Shown piece by piece: positions 36,873 to 45,683 of a stretch of DNA of 64,000 nt; position 1 is the stretch's first letter; every line of letters begins with the position of its first letter. The position numbers were made by a program, and so were the translations under genes. The notes beneath the pieces are model-generated. The model ran no database searches. It was not told the origin of the DNA and was given only the letters and a program-made list of their open reading frames with translations. The stretch spans positions 1,395,526 through 1,459,525 of the forward strand of contig NZ_LMQP01000003.1 in assembly GCF_001425405.1 (NCBI RefSeq), read 5' to 3'. The stretch comes from Sphingomonas sp. Leaf412. Its GTDB lineage: Bacteria; Pseudomonadota; Alphaproteobacteria; Sphingomonadales; Sphingomonadaceae.

Positions 36873-38165
36873 TCAGTCCACCCCGGCGACCGGTACCCCG
36901 CCCTTCATGACGAAGGCGACTGACTTCAGCACGGTCACGTCGGTCAGCGGATCGCCCGCGACCGCGATCAGGTCCGCCGCCTTCCCCGCCTCGACCGATC
37001 CGATGTCCTTCGACAGGCCCAGCAGGTCGGCGGCGTTCAGCGTCGCGGCGGCCAGCGCGGTCGCGGGCGTCATGCCGTGCGCCACCATCAGTTCGAACTC
37101 GTCGGCGTTGCGCCCGTGCTTGGACACGCCCGCATCGGTGCCGAACGCGATCCTGACGCCGCCCTTCACCGCGCGCTCCAGCGCCTTGCCCGTGATCCCG
37201 ATCCGCCACTCGATCTTCTCACGCACCGACGGCGGATAGGCGTTCGGATCGGCCGCCAGCCGCGCCTTGTACCCGTTCACCGTCGACAGCGTGGGGACGT
37301 AATAGGCGCCCGACTTGCGGAACAGCGCCACTTCCTCGTCGCCCAGCAGCGTCCCGTGCTCGATCGAATCCGCCCCCGCGCGCAGCGCCAGCGCGATCCC
37401 GCTGGCGCCGTGCGCGTGAACCGCGACCTTCTTGCCGTACAGGCGCGCGGTCTCGACCACCGCCTTCGCCTCGTCGTCGAACATCTGCTGGCCCAGCCCC
37501 GCGGCGATCACGCTGTTGACGCCCGCGGTCGTCGCGATCTTGATGACGTCCGCCCCGCGCCCGACCTGCCGGCGCACCGCCTTGCGGCATTCCTCCACCC
37601 CGTCGCACAGGTTCGCGGTATGCGCGAGCGCGTCGCCCGCCTCCATGTTCAGCCCCAGCCGCCCGTCCATATGCCCCGACGTGGTGGAGATCGCCTCGCC
37701 CGCGTCCACGATCCGCGGTCCCTGCGTCCATCCGCGCGCGATCGCATCGCGCAACGCCAGCGTCACCCCCGCCGCGCCGTCGCCCAGGTTGCGGACGGTG
37801 GTGAAGCCCGCGCGCAGCGTCTTCGTCGCGTTCATCTGCGCCTCGTACGCGTGGAGCGCGGTCGATTCGGTGACGCCCGACAGCAGGCCCTCGTTACCCG
37901 CGCGATCGGACGCCAGATGGACATGCGCGTCGATCAGGCCGGGCAGGACGGTCATCCGCGACAGGTCGATCAGCTTGGCGCCCGGCGGCGGCGGTTGCAG
38001 CCCGGTCGAGACGCGCTCGATCCGCCCGTTGCGGACGACGACGGTGGACGGCCCTTGCGCAGGCCGGTCCGCCCGCGCGATCAGGCGTCCGGCGTGGATC
38101 ACCGTCACCGCATCCTGCGCCGCGGCGGGCGTCGCCGTCAGCAGGGCCAATAGAATCGCGCGCAT
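36873..38165 (-). CDS. Secreted amidohydrolase (imidazolonepropionase-like)
   Basis: 430 aa with a signal peptide (RAILLALLTATPAAAQ). Metal ligands follow the amidohydrolase pattern: His-x-His in DAHVHLAS, Lys in DVIKIATTAG, His in VAVHAHGAS, His in SIEHGTLL and Asp in FGTDAG. Members of this group act as periplasmic Xaa-Pro or similar peptidases; the substrate here is not known. It precedes fabD on the same strand with 48 nt between them. Confidence 0.85.
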   Translation of the reverse strand: MRAILLALLTATPAAAQDAVTVIHAGRLIARADRPAQGPSTVVVRNGRIERVSTGLQPPPPGAKLIDLSRMTVLPGLIDAHVHLASDRAGNEGLLSGVTESTALHAYEAQMNATKTLRAGFTTVRNLGDGAAGVTLALRDAIARGWTQGPRIVDAGEAISTTSGHMDGRLGLNMEAGDALAHTANLCDGVEECRKAVRRQVGRGADVIKIATTAGVNSVIAAGLGQQMFDDEAKAVVETARLYGKKVAVHAHGASGIALALRAGADSIEHGTLLGDEEVALFRKSGAYYVPTLSTVNGYKARLAADPNAYPPSVREKIEWRIGITGKALERAVKGGVRIAFGTDAGVSKHGRNADEFELMVAHGMTPATALAAATLNAADLLGLSKDIGSVEAGKAADLIAVAGDPLTDVTVLKSVAFVMKGGVPVAGVD

Positions 38166-38198
38166 GATCGTCCCCTCTTCCCGTTATCGGCAAAGGGG

Positions 38199-39647
38199 TT
38201 AGCGCGGACGGCGGACCAGTACCATCTCCGGCCCCGGCGCGAACAGCCGCCGCGCGACTGGCGCGGGCACCACGCCATCGAGACCCGCCGCCCGCACGAT
38301 CGCCCCGACCCGCGTCGGCGGGATCGGATAGCGCGCCACGATCGTGCCCACGGGCACCGCATCGCCCCTCGCCAGTTGCAACCCGCCCGCCGCCGCCGGT
38401 GCGGCGCGCAGGTTCGCGCGGCCCGCGAACCGCATCGACAGGTCCGCGCGCCGCACGTCGCTCGCCGCGCCCGCCACCGTCTCGCGCGGGAAGTCGCCCG
38501 ACGCGCGGACCAGCGCCTCCATCGGCCAGTGCGGATGCGCGTTGCCGACGCCCAGCAGCAGCAGGTCGCTCCCCACCACCGCCCCCAGCAGCATCGCGCG
38601 CCGCGCGGGCGGCATCCGCGCCGCCCAGGCCGCGACCACGATCACCGCCACCAGCGCGGGCAGCGTGAAATAGCGCGGGTTGAGAACCAGTTTCGTATAC
38701 AGCGACGCCACCAGCAGGAAGCTGGCCACCGCCATCGCGCTCAGCAGCACCAGCCGCCGCCGCCCCGGCCACAGCAGCACCCGCGTCGTCCCCGCGACCA
38801 GCGCGACCGGCAGCAGCCAGAACACCAGCCCGAAATCGTCGTTCAGCAACAGCACCAGCAACGGATCGACCGGCGGCCACAGCAGGACGTTCCCCTCCAT
38901 GTTGGCGGCGCGATCGATGTGCGAATCGTGGTGGAACGCGATGGTCCAGCGGCGCCACGGATCGCCGGTCAGCGCATGTTGATACGCCGCCTCCGCCCCC
39001 AATACCGCCACGCACCCGATGCCCGCCGCCAGGATCGCGGCCCGCGGCACCGGCTTTCCGCGCAGGAACGGCAGCGCCAGCCCCGCCAGCGGCAGCACGC
39101 TGGTCTCCCGGCACAGCACCGCCACCCCGAACGCCACCCCGCCCAGCGCGGCGCGGGTCAAACCCCGCCGGTCCGCCCCCGCATCCGCCAGCAGCATCGC
39201 CCCGATCAGCAGCGCGCTGGCCTCCAGCAGGTCGACCGACACCGTGGTGGCATTGCCGACGATCACGGGCAGCGTCGCGGTCAGCAGCGCCGCGATCCAT
39301 CCCGCCCGCGCGCCCGCGACCCGCGTGGCATAGATGCCCGTCGTCGCCACGATCGCGACGTAGAAGACCAGCGCCGTCGCCGCGAAGGCCGCGAACCCCT
39401 GCCCCATCGTCGCCAGCATGGCGGCAAAGGGGAGCACCAGCGGGAAGCGCGTCGCCCAATGGTCCGCCCCCGCCGACGGCGGATGCGTCAGCCACGCGTC
39501 CGCCGCCTGCCAATACAGCGCGTCGTCCGACGCCATGTATCCGACCCATCCGGCCCACAGCGCGGCGATCCCCGCGACGACGACCGCCGTCGCCCACGCC
39601 CAGTGGCGCGGCGCGGCATCGAGGCGGGAGACGGGGCGCATGTCCAT
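38199..39647 (-). CDS. Membrane glycosyltransferase, GT39/ArnT-like
   Basis: 482 aa with about ten to eleven hydrophobic helices and a hydrophilic C-terminal domain. The first periplasmic loop carries an acidic pair in GYMASDDALYWQAA, the catalytic-type motif of the dolichyl-phosphate mannosyltransferase-like (GT-C) fold. It likely transfers a sugar from a lipid carrier on the outer face of the inner membrane. Start ATG at 39647 or 39641. Acceptor unknown. It lies head to head with rpsF. Confidence 0.75.
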   Translation of the reverse strand: MDMRPVSRLDAAPRHWAWATAVVVAGIAALWAGWVGYMASDDALYWQAADAWLTHPPSAGADHWATRFPLVLPFAAMLATMGQGFAAFAATALVFYVAIVATTGIYATRVAGARAGWIAALLTATLPVIVGNATTVSVDLLEASALLIGAMLLADAGADRRGLTRAALGGVAFGVAVLCRETSVLPLAGLALPFLRGKPVPRAAILAAGIGCVAVLGAEAAYQHALTGDPWRRWTIAFHHDSHIDRAANMEGNVLLWPPVDPLLVLLLNDDFGLVFWLLPVALVAGTTRVLLWPGRRRLVLLSAMAVASFLLVASLYTKLVLNPRYFTLPALVAVIVVAAWAARMPPARRAMLLGAVVGSDLLLLGVGNAHPHWPMEALVRASGDFPRETVAGAASDVRRADLSMRFAGRANLRAAPAAAGGLQLARGDAVPVGTIVARYPIPPTRVGAIVRAAGLDGVVPAPVARRLFAPGPEMVLVRRPR

Positions 39648-39805
39648 GACGCCTGCTATAGCGGGGGCGGTTGCGATATGGTTGCGTTTCCGCAGCGTCC
39701 CCGCTACAGGCCCCGCTCCCCGCAGGTCCGCCCGCGGGCACGACGACAGCCGGAGGGGCATGGCATGGGGCCATGTCAGCGATCGGCCAAGAGGAAAGAG
39801 AACGC

Positions 39806-40237
39806 ATGGCTCTGTACGAGCATGTGTTCCTTGCGCGCCAGGATCTGGCACAGGCGCAAGTGGACACGCTGGCGGAAGCCGCCACGAAGATCGTCACCGA
39901 TCACGGCGGCAAGATCGTCAAGACCGAGACCTGGGGGCTGCGCTCCCTCGCCTATCGCATCGCGAAGAATCGCAAGGCGCATTATGTGATGCTCGAAATC
40001 GACGCACCCGGCGACACCGTCGCCGAGCTGGAGCGTCAGTCCGGCATCAACGAGGACATCATCCGCTACATGACCGTCCGCGTCGACGAGCATGAGGCCG
40101 GCCCGACCGTCATGATGCGCAAGCAGGAGCGCGACCGCGAGCGTCGCAGCGAGCGCGGCGAGCGTGGCGACCGCCCGGATCGCGGCGACCGTCCCGATCG
40201 TGGCCCGCGTCGTGATCGCGAAGAGGAGAACGCATAA
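39806..40237 (+). CDS. rpsF: 30S ribosomal protein S6
   Basis: 143 aa. The S6 fold is clear from [20 protein letters not shown], then [20 protein letters not shown] basic/acidic repeat tail ([18 protein letters not shown]) makes it longer than E. coli S6, common in Alphaproteobacteria. ATG at 39806 with GAGGAAAGAG upstream. The leader from 39660 can fold: AGCGGGG (39660-39666) with CCCCGCT (39699-39705), and CATGGC with GCCATG just before the gene; S6:S18 autoregulation is possible but was not demonstrable. Confidence 0.96.
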   Translation: MALYEHVFLARQDLAQAQVDTLAEAATKIVTDHGGKIVKTETWGLRSLAYRIAKNRKAHYVMLEIDAPGDTVAELERQSGINEDIIRYMTVRVDEHEAGPTVMMRKQERDRERRSERGERGDRPDRGDRPDRGPRRDREEENA

Positions 40238-40461
40238 TGGCGCGCCCGTTTTTCCGCCGCCGCAAGTCGTGCCCGTTCAGCGCGAAGGACGCGCCCCGGA
40301 TCGACTATAAGGACGTCCGCCTGTTGCAGGGCTTCGTGTCCGAGCGTGGCAAGATCGTCCCCTCGCGCATCACCAGCGTGAGCGCGAAGAAGCAGCGCGA
40401 ACTGGCGCAGGCCATCAAGCGCGCGCGTCACCTGGGGCTGCTGCCCTACGTCGTTAAGTAA
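40237..40461 (+). CDS. rpsR: 30S ribosomal protein S18
   Basis: 74 aa. [20 protein letters not shown] and the C-terminal [20 protein letters not shown] are diagnostic. The ATG shares its A with the S6 stop codon, so translation is coupled. S6 and S18 bind together on 16S rRNA. Confidence 0.97.
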   Translation: MARPFFRRRKSCPFSAKDAPRIDYKDVRLLQGFVSERGKIVPSRITSVSAKKQRELAQAIKRARHLGLLPYVVK

Positions 40462-40473
40462 GGAGTAGCGGAC

Positions 40474-41091
40474 ATGGATGTCATTCTGCTCGAACGCGTC
40501 GAGAAGCTCGGCAGCATCGGCGACGTGGTGAAGGTGAAGGACGGGTTCGCCCGCAACTTCCTGCTTCCCAACAAGAAGGCGCTCCGCGCGAACGAGGCGA
40601 ACCGCAAGGTGTTCGAATCGAACCGCGCGCGGATCGAGGCCGACAACGCCTCGCGTCGCACGGACGCGGAAAAGGACGCGGGCTCGTTCAAGGACGCGAC
40701 CGTCACGCTGATCCGTCAGTCGTCGAACACCGGCCAGCTGTACGGCTCGGTCGCGGTCCGCGACCTGATCGAGGCGCTGGAGGCCGACGGTCACAAGGTG
40801 ACCAAGAGCCAGGTCGTGCTGGATCGTCCGATCAAGGCGATCGGCCTGTACGACGTCCGCGTGCAGCTGCACCCGGAAGTCGTCGTGACGGTGAAGGTCA
40901 ACGTCGCACGCTCGCCCGAAGAGGCCGAGATGCAGGCGAAGGGCGTCGACGTCATGCAGCAGGTGTTCGAGGAAGGTCGCGATCAGGGCGGCTTCGTCGA
41001 GGCCTACGATCCCAACGCGGAACCCGGCGCCACCGCCGAAGCGCCGCGCGACAATCAGCGCGACGACCGCGAGGAGCCGGTCGAGGGTTGA
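40474..41091 (+). CDS. rplI: 50S ribosomal protein L9
   Basis: 205 aa. The N-domain MDVILLERVEKLGSIGDVV and KVKDGFARNFLLPNKKAL matches the L9 signature. After the connecting helix and C-domain there is a 40-residue acidic, disordered extension (EEGRDQGGFVEAYDPNAEPG and on), absent from E. coli L9. The gene ends the rpsF-rpsR-rplI operon and is followed by a strong terminator. Confidence 0.96.
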   Translation: MDVILLERVEKLGSIGDVVKVKDGFARNFLLPNKKALRANEANRKVFESNRARIEADNASRRTDAEKDAGSFKDATVTLIRQSSNTGQLYGSVAVRDLIEALEADGHKVTKSQVVLDRPIKAIGLYDVRVQLHPEVVVTVKVNVARSPEEAEMQAKGVDVMQQVFEEGRDQGGFVEAYDPNAEPGATAEAPRDNQRDDREEPVEG

Positions 41092-41142
41092 TCCCTCGAC
41101 CCGGTCCGCCGGAAGGAAAACCCCGGTTCGCCGGGACGAAAG

Positions 41143-41177
41143 AAAGGCCCGCCGGGAGCGATCCCGGCGGGCCTTTT
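41143..41177 (+). terminator. Rho-independent terminator after rplI
   Basis: AAAGGCCCGCCGGG (41143-41156) pairs perfectly with CCCGGCGGGCCTTT (41163-41176) around AGCGAT and runs into TTTT. This is the clearest intrinsic terminator in the window. Confidence 0.92.
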
Positions 41178-41219
41178 CCGTTGGCACCGCAAATGGGGGG
41201 AATACGGCGCCGGGGGAAC

Positions 41220-41297
41220 TCAGGGCACCGCCACGCATGCGCCGCACACCATGGCGAAGGGAACAAGTGCAAGGAATAGCGGGACAAACTGCTTCAT
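41220..41297 (-). CDS. Small hydrophobic peptide (25 aa)
   Basis: Encodes MKQFVPLFLALVPFAMVCGA and ends CVAVP: one hydrophobic segment, two or three Cys-adjacent small residues, either a membrane microprotein or a very short exported peptide. A GAGG ribosome site (41305-41308) sits 7 nt from the ATG, which is unusually good. No family recognised. It faces the rplI terminator. Below normal gene-finder size, so probably missed in annotations. Confidence 0.45.
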   Translation of the reverse strand: MKQFVPLFLALVPFAMVCGACVAVP

Positions 41298-41398
41298 GAT
41301 CCGTCCTCGAAAGCTGTCGGGGGGATGAATGATCGACCGTCCCGAAGGTTTCGAGCGGGGAGAAGAAAGTTACGGCGTCCCCGTACCGGCGTCCCCGC

Positions 41399-41518
41399 TC
41401 AGGCGAAGTCGCCCAGCCGCGCGGCTTCCTCCTCCGCCTCGGTGGGCTCGGCCGGGTCGCGCGCGGCATCCACGGGTTCGTCGTCCTGCTGCTCGGCGGG
41501 GTGCGGGTCGGGCGTCAT
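41399..41518 (-). CDS. Small acidic protein (39 aa)
   Basis: MTPDPHPAEQQDDEPVDAAR then DPAEPTEAEEEAARLGDFA. It is Asp/Glu/Pro/Ala-rich with a helical end. ATG at 41518 has AGGAG (41526-41530) 7 nt upstream; a second ATG at 41524 is too close to it. Function unknown. Confidence 0.5.
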   Translation of the reverse strand: MTPDPHPAEQQDDEPVDAARDPAEPTEAEEEAARLGDFA

Positions 41519-41616
41519 CGTCATGCTCCTTGCGATACCACCGCCCAACGCATGGCGACCGGCATCGGCGCCCGCCCGCCCTTTACCCCGCCCGCGCGCG
41601 TCCCTACCTGCGGTCC

Positions 41617-42177
41617 ATGCCCATGGCGCCGCCCCCCGATTTCGACACGCTGACGATGGCCGATATCGCGCGCCTCGCCGACGAGGACCGCCTGCCCCCG
41701 GTCGACCGCTGGCACCCCGCGCATTGCGGCGACAGCGACATGCGGATCGCGCGCGACGGGACGTGGTTCCACCAGGGGTCGCCGATCGGCCGCGCCGCGA
41801 TGGTCCGCGCCTTCAGCCGCATCCTGCGCCGCGAACCCGACGGCGGCTACGTCCTCGTCACCCCGGGGGAGAAGCTGGACATCGCGGTCGAGGACGCGCC
41901 CTTCGTCGCGGTGGAGATGAAGCGCGCGGGCGAGGGGCGCGACGCCACGCTCGCCTTCCGCCTCAACACCGGCGACACCGTCACCGCCTCCGCCGACCAT
42001 CCCCTGCGCTTCGTCGAGACGCCCGACGGCCCGCATCCGTATCTGCTGGTCCGCGGCGGGCTGGAGGCGCTCGTCACGCGCGCGATCTATTACGACCTGG
42101 CGGAGATCGCGCTGTCCGGCGACGATGCGACGCCGGGCGTCTGGAGCGCCGGCACCTTCTTCCCGCTGGCGGCATGA
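41617..42177 (+). CDS. DUF1285 protein
   Basis: 186 aa. Matches DUF1285: PPVDRWHPAHCGDSDMRI, RDGTWFHQGSPIGRAAMVRA, FSRILRREPDGGYVLVTPGE, and VEDAPFVAVEM. Start ATG at 41617 or 41623. It is the first of a tight DUF1285-NUDIX-CCA string, each start overlapping the previous stop. The family's biochemical role is unknown. Confidence 0.88.
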   Translation: MPMAPPPDFDTLTMADIARLADEDRLPPVDRWHPAHCGDSDMRIARDGTWFHQGSPIGRAAMVRAFSRILRREPDGGYVLVTPGEKLDIAVEDAPFVAVEMKRAGEGRDATLAFRLNTGDTVTASADHPLRFVETPDGPHPYLLVRGGLEALVTRAIYYDLAEIALSGDDATPGVWSAGTFFPLAA

Positions 42178-42758
42178 CCGACATCGCCGAGCGGCTCGCC
42201 GCCGCGATGGTTTCCGCCTCCGCGACCGCGTCGATCGGCGGCGATTCGGACGACCTGCCGCATCACGACGCGCTGACCCCCGCCGCGGTGCTGATCCCCG
42301 TCACCGATCGTCCGCGTCCCGGCGTCATCCTGACGCAGCGTACCGACACGCTGCGCCACCACGCCGGACAGGTCGCCTTCCCCGGCGGCCGGCTCGATCC
42401 CGGCGAGGATGCGATCACCGCCGCCCTGCGCGAGGCGGAGGAGGAGGTCGCCCTGCCCCCGTCCGCCGTCCGCGTGATCGGCGCGTCGGACCGCTATCGC
42501 ACCGGCACCGGCTATTCCATCACCCCCGTCGTCGGCGTCGTCCCGCCCGACCTGCCGCTGGTGGCCAGCGAGGCGGAGGTCGCCGCGGTGTTCGAGGTCC
42601 CGCTCGACTTCCTGCTCGACGTCGCCAACCACCGCGAGAATTCGGGCATCTGGCAGGGGCGCGAGCGGCGCTTCTACGAATTGCTGTGGGAGGATCGCCG
42701 CATCTGGGGCGCGACCGCAGGGATCATCGTCAACCTGGCGCGGCGGCTACGATGGTGA
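42174..42758 (+). CDS. NUDIX hydrolase, CoA pyrophosphatase type
   Basis: 194 aa. The CoAse signature LRHHAGQVAFPGG precedes the Nudix box GGRLDPGEDAITAALREAEE, whose REAEEEV supplies the metal-binding Glu residues. Family members cut CoA or acyl-CoA into phosphopantetheine and 3',5'-ADP. Overlaps DUF1285 by 4 nt and the CCA gene by 7 nt. Confidence 0.9.
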   Translation: MTDIAERLAAAMVSASATASIGGDSDDLPHHDALTPAAVLIPVTDRPRPGVILTQRTDTLRHHAGQVAFPGGRLDPGEDAITAALREAEEEVALPPSAVRVIGASDRYRTGTGYSITPVVGVVPPDLPLVASEAEVAAVFEVPLDFLLDVANHRENSGIWQGRERRFYELLWEDRRIWGATAGIIVNLARRLRW

Positions 42759-43918
42759 TCCTGCCCGACGCGCCCTGGCGCCACCGCCCCGGGCTCGCGC
42801 CGCTGACCCACGCGCTGGGCGCGGGTCGGGCGCGCTGGGTCGGCGGCGCGGTGCGCGACACGCTGCTGGGGCTGGACGTGTCGGACATCGACCTGGCCAC
42901 CGTCCACCCGCCGGAAGAGGTGATCCGCCTTTGCTCCGCCGCGGGGATCAAGACCGTCCCCACCGGCATCGCGCACGGCACGGTCACCGCGGTCACGTCG
43001 GGCACCGTGGTGGAGGTCACGACGCTGCGCCGCGACGTCGCCACCGACGGCCGCCACGCGATCGTCGAGCGCACCGACGACTGGCGCGAGGATGCGGCGC
43101 GGCGCGATTTCACGATGAACGCGCTTTACGCCGATCCCGCGACGGGCGAGGTCTTCGACTGGTTCGGCGGGCTCGACGATCTCGCCGCGCGCCGCGTCCG
43201 CTTCATCGGCGATCCGTATACCCGCATCGCGGAGGATCACCTGCGGATCCTGCGCTTCTTCCGCTTCCACGCGCGTTTCGGCGACGCGATCGACGACGCC
43301 GGCCTCGCCGCCTGCGTCGCGCGCGCGAACGACCTGATGGCGCTCAGCCGCGAAAGGATCGCGGCGGAACTGCTGAAGCTGCTGGTCGCCCCGGCGGCGG
43401 TGCCCGTCGTCGCGCTGATGCAGGCGCACGGCATCTTCCGCCCCGTCCTGCCGGAAATCGACGCGGACGGCGTCGCGCGCCTCGCCGCGCTGGCGGCGCG
43501 GGAAATGGATGCGGCCATCGCCCCCGACCCGATCCGCCGCCTCGCCGCCCTGCTCCCCCCGTCGACGGCGGAAGACGTCGGCGCGCGGCTGAAGCTGTCG
43601 AACGCCGACCGCCGCCGCCTGATCGCCGCTACCGCGGGTGCGGGCGACGAAGGCGCGCGCGCGCTCGCCTATCGCGCCGGTCCGGACATCGCGCACGATC
43701 GCCTGCTGATCGCGGGTGCGGACGTCGCCCCGATCCGCGACTGGACCCCGCCCCGCCTCCCGCTGTCGGGCGGTGCACTGGTCGCCCGCGGCCTGGCGAA
43801 GGGCCCGCAGGTCGCCGCCGCCCTCAAGCGGATCGAGACGCGCTGGATCGCGGAAGGCTTCCCCGAGGCGGCGCGGGTGGAGACGATCGCGGACGAGGAG
43901 GTGGCGGGACCGGCCTGA
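42752..43918 (+). CDS. cca: CCA tRNA nucleotidyltransferase / poly(A) polymerase family
   Basis: 388 aa. The nucleotidyltransferase core has RWVGGAVRDTLLG and catalytic Asp pair VSDIDLAT. RRDFTMNALYAD and EDHLRILRFFRFHARFG are the RNA and nucleotide-binding motifs of class II enzymes. Adds or repairs the 3' CCA of tRNA. No HD domain is seen at the C-terminus. The long upstream open frame is not coding. Confidence 0.93.
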   Translation: MVILPDAPWRHRPGLAPLTHALGAGRARWVGGAVRDTLLGLDVSDIDLATVHPPEEVIRLCSAAGIKTVPTGIAHGTVTAVTSGTVVEVTTLRRDVATDGRHAIVERTDDWREDAARRDFTMNALYADPATGEVFDWFGGLDDLAARRVRFIGDPYTRIAEDHLRILRFFRFHARFGDAIDDAGLAACVARANDLMALSRERIAAELLKLLVAPAAVPVVALMQAHGIFRPVLPEIDADGVARLAALAAREMDAAIAPDPIRRLAALLPPSTAEDVGARLKLSNADRRRLIAATAGAGDEGARALAYRAGPDIAHDRLLIAGADVAPIRDWTPPRLPLSGGALVARGLAKGPQVAAALKRIETRWIAEGFPEAARVETIADEEVAGPA

Positions 43919-43938
43919 GATCGCGCGACCACATCCCC

Positions 43939-45630
43939 CTACCCGTTGCGCTCCAGCAGGAACGCATAGGCCTCATCCGCCTCCAGCGGCCGGGCATAGG
44001 CCCAGCCCTGCCCGTAGGTGCAGCCCAGCGCCGCCAGCGTTTGCCCGACCTCGACGGTCTCGATCCCCTCCGCCACCGTCGCCATCCCCAGCGCCTGCGC
44101 CAGGCTCAGGATCGCGCGCACGATGGCCACCTTGTCGCGGTCGTGCAGCATCGCGGTGACGAAGCTGCGGTCGATCTTCAGCACGTCGATCGGCAACGTC
44201 TGCAACGAGGCGAGGTTGGAGAAGCCGGTGCCGAAATCGTCCATCGCGATCGTCGGCCCCAGCGCCTTCAGCTGCATCAGCACCTTCGCCATCCGCTCCG
44301 GGTCCGCGATGATCGCGCTTTCGGTCAGCTCCAGCTTCAGCCGCTTGCCCGCCAGCCCGGCGGCGTCCAGCGCGCGGCCCACCACCTCGGACACGGTATC
44401 GCGCTGCAACTGGATCGGCGACAGGTTGACCGCCACCGACACGCCGCAATCGCGCCCGTGCCGCGCGTCCCAGCCCGCCAGGGTGCGGCATGCGGTATCG
44501 ATCGCCCACCGTCCCAACGGCACGATCAGGCCCGATTCCTCCGCCACGGGGATGAACTTCACCGGCGAATGGCGGACGCCGTCCTCGTCGGTCCAGCGCG
44601 CCAGCGCCTCGAACGATTCGACCCGTCCCGTCGCCAGGTCGCAGATCGGTTGATAGACCAGGTGCAGCTGCTCGTTCTCGATCGCGCGGCGCAGCGCCGT
44701 CTCCATCGCGAACTCCTCGCGCGCGAAATCCAGCGCCTGGGTCTGGTACGCCTCCGCGCTCTTGCTCGCCTTCGACTTCTTCATCGCCACCTGGGCGTGG
44801 CGGATCACGTCCTCCGCCACCGCGGTATCGCTACCGCCGAAGGCCATGCCGATCGCGCAGGAGATGCGGATCTCGTAATCGCTCAGCCGGAACGGCGTGG
44901 ACAGGGCGTTGCGGATACGCTGCGCGACATGCCCCGCCTCCGCATCGTCCTGATCGACCGACAGCAGGATGCCGAATTCGTCCCCGCCCGTGCGCGCCAG
45001 CACGTCGTGGCCGCGCAACGCGCCCTTGATCCGGCGCGCGACGGTGATGAGCAGCTCGTCCCCCGTCATCGATCCCAGGCAGGCGTTGAAGCGGCTGAAC
45101 CGCTCCAGGTCGATCATCAGCACCGCCCAGCGCGACGATCCCGTCGCGATCATCGCCTCCAGCGCGTCGGTGAACCCGCCGCGATTGGGCAGGCCGGTCA
45201 GGCTGTCGGTCGCCATCTCGCGGCGCAGCGTCTCGTGCGTGCGCACCTCCGCGGTCTGGTCGACGAAGCACACCATCGCCACCGGCTCGCGCCGATAGGA
45301 CAAGCGCGTCATCGTCACGCGATAATGCCGCCGCTCCACCGCCCCGCCCGCCAGGAAATCGATCTCGTCGCGCTCGCGCCCCGACGAAAGGAACGCGGCG
45401 ATCGCCTCGTCCAGCCCCGATTCGCCCAGCAGGCAGGCCTGCGTGAAGGGCCGGTTGCTGACCTCGTGCACGACGCGCCCGTCCGTCATCGCCGCCATCG
45501 TCGTGGGAATGGGCAGCAATTCCAATGCGCCTTCGCTGGCGGTCAGGCCCGGCGCGATCACGCGCGGGACCGCCATCTCGCCCGACGGCAAAAAGGAATG
45601 GATCGGCTTCACCGCCATTGCGTACCGCAT
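43939..45630 (-). CDS. PAS-GGDEF-EAL c-di-GMP enzyme
   Basis: 563 aa. An N-terminal PAS-like sensor (about residues 35-130) is followed by a GGDEF domain with intact RTGGDEF and an inhibitory I-site RGHD five residues before it. The EAL domain has FEALARW, LELTESAI, AMDDFGTGFSNL and LKIDRSFV, all catalytic residues present. It could both make and degrade cyclic di-GMP. No transmembrane helix. ATG at 45630. Confidence 0.92.
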   Translation of the reverse strand: MRYAMAVKPIHSFLPSGEMAVPRVIAPGLTASEGALELLPIPTTMAAMTDGRVVHEVSNRPFTQACLLGESGLDEAIAAFLSSGRERDEIDFLAGGAVERRHYRVTMTRLSYRREPVAMVCFVDQTAEVRTHETLRREMATDSLTGLPNRGGFTDALEAMIATGSSRWAVLMIDLERFSRFNACLGSMTGDELLITVARRIKGALRGHDVLARTGGDEFGILLSVDQDDAEAGHVAQRIRNALSTPFRLSDYEIRISCAIGMAFGGSDTAVAEDVIRHAQVAMKKSKASKSAEAYQTQALDFAREEFAMETALRRAIENEQLHLVYQPICDLATGRVESFEALARWTDEDGVRHSPVKFIPVAEESGLIVPLGRWAIDTACRTLAGWDARHGRDCGVSVAVNLSPIQLQRDTVSEVVGRALDAAGLAGKRLKLELTESAIIADPERMAKVLMQLKALGPTIAMDDFGTGFSNLASLQTLPIDVLKIDRSFVTAMLHDRDKVAIVRAILSLAQALGMATVAEGIETVEVGQTLAALGCTYGQGWAYARPLEADEAYAFLLERNG

Positions 45631-45683
45631 CACGCGTTAACAGGCGGCTTACGCTGGCCGTTTCTTACAATCCCCGGCCGCGG

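Noticed and set aside
39660..39805. Classical S6:S18 leader RNA motif before rpsF
   Set aside because: Hairpins can be drawn, but the conserved bulge sequence could not be placed with confidence, so it is only mentioned in the rpsF entry.
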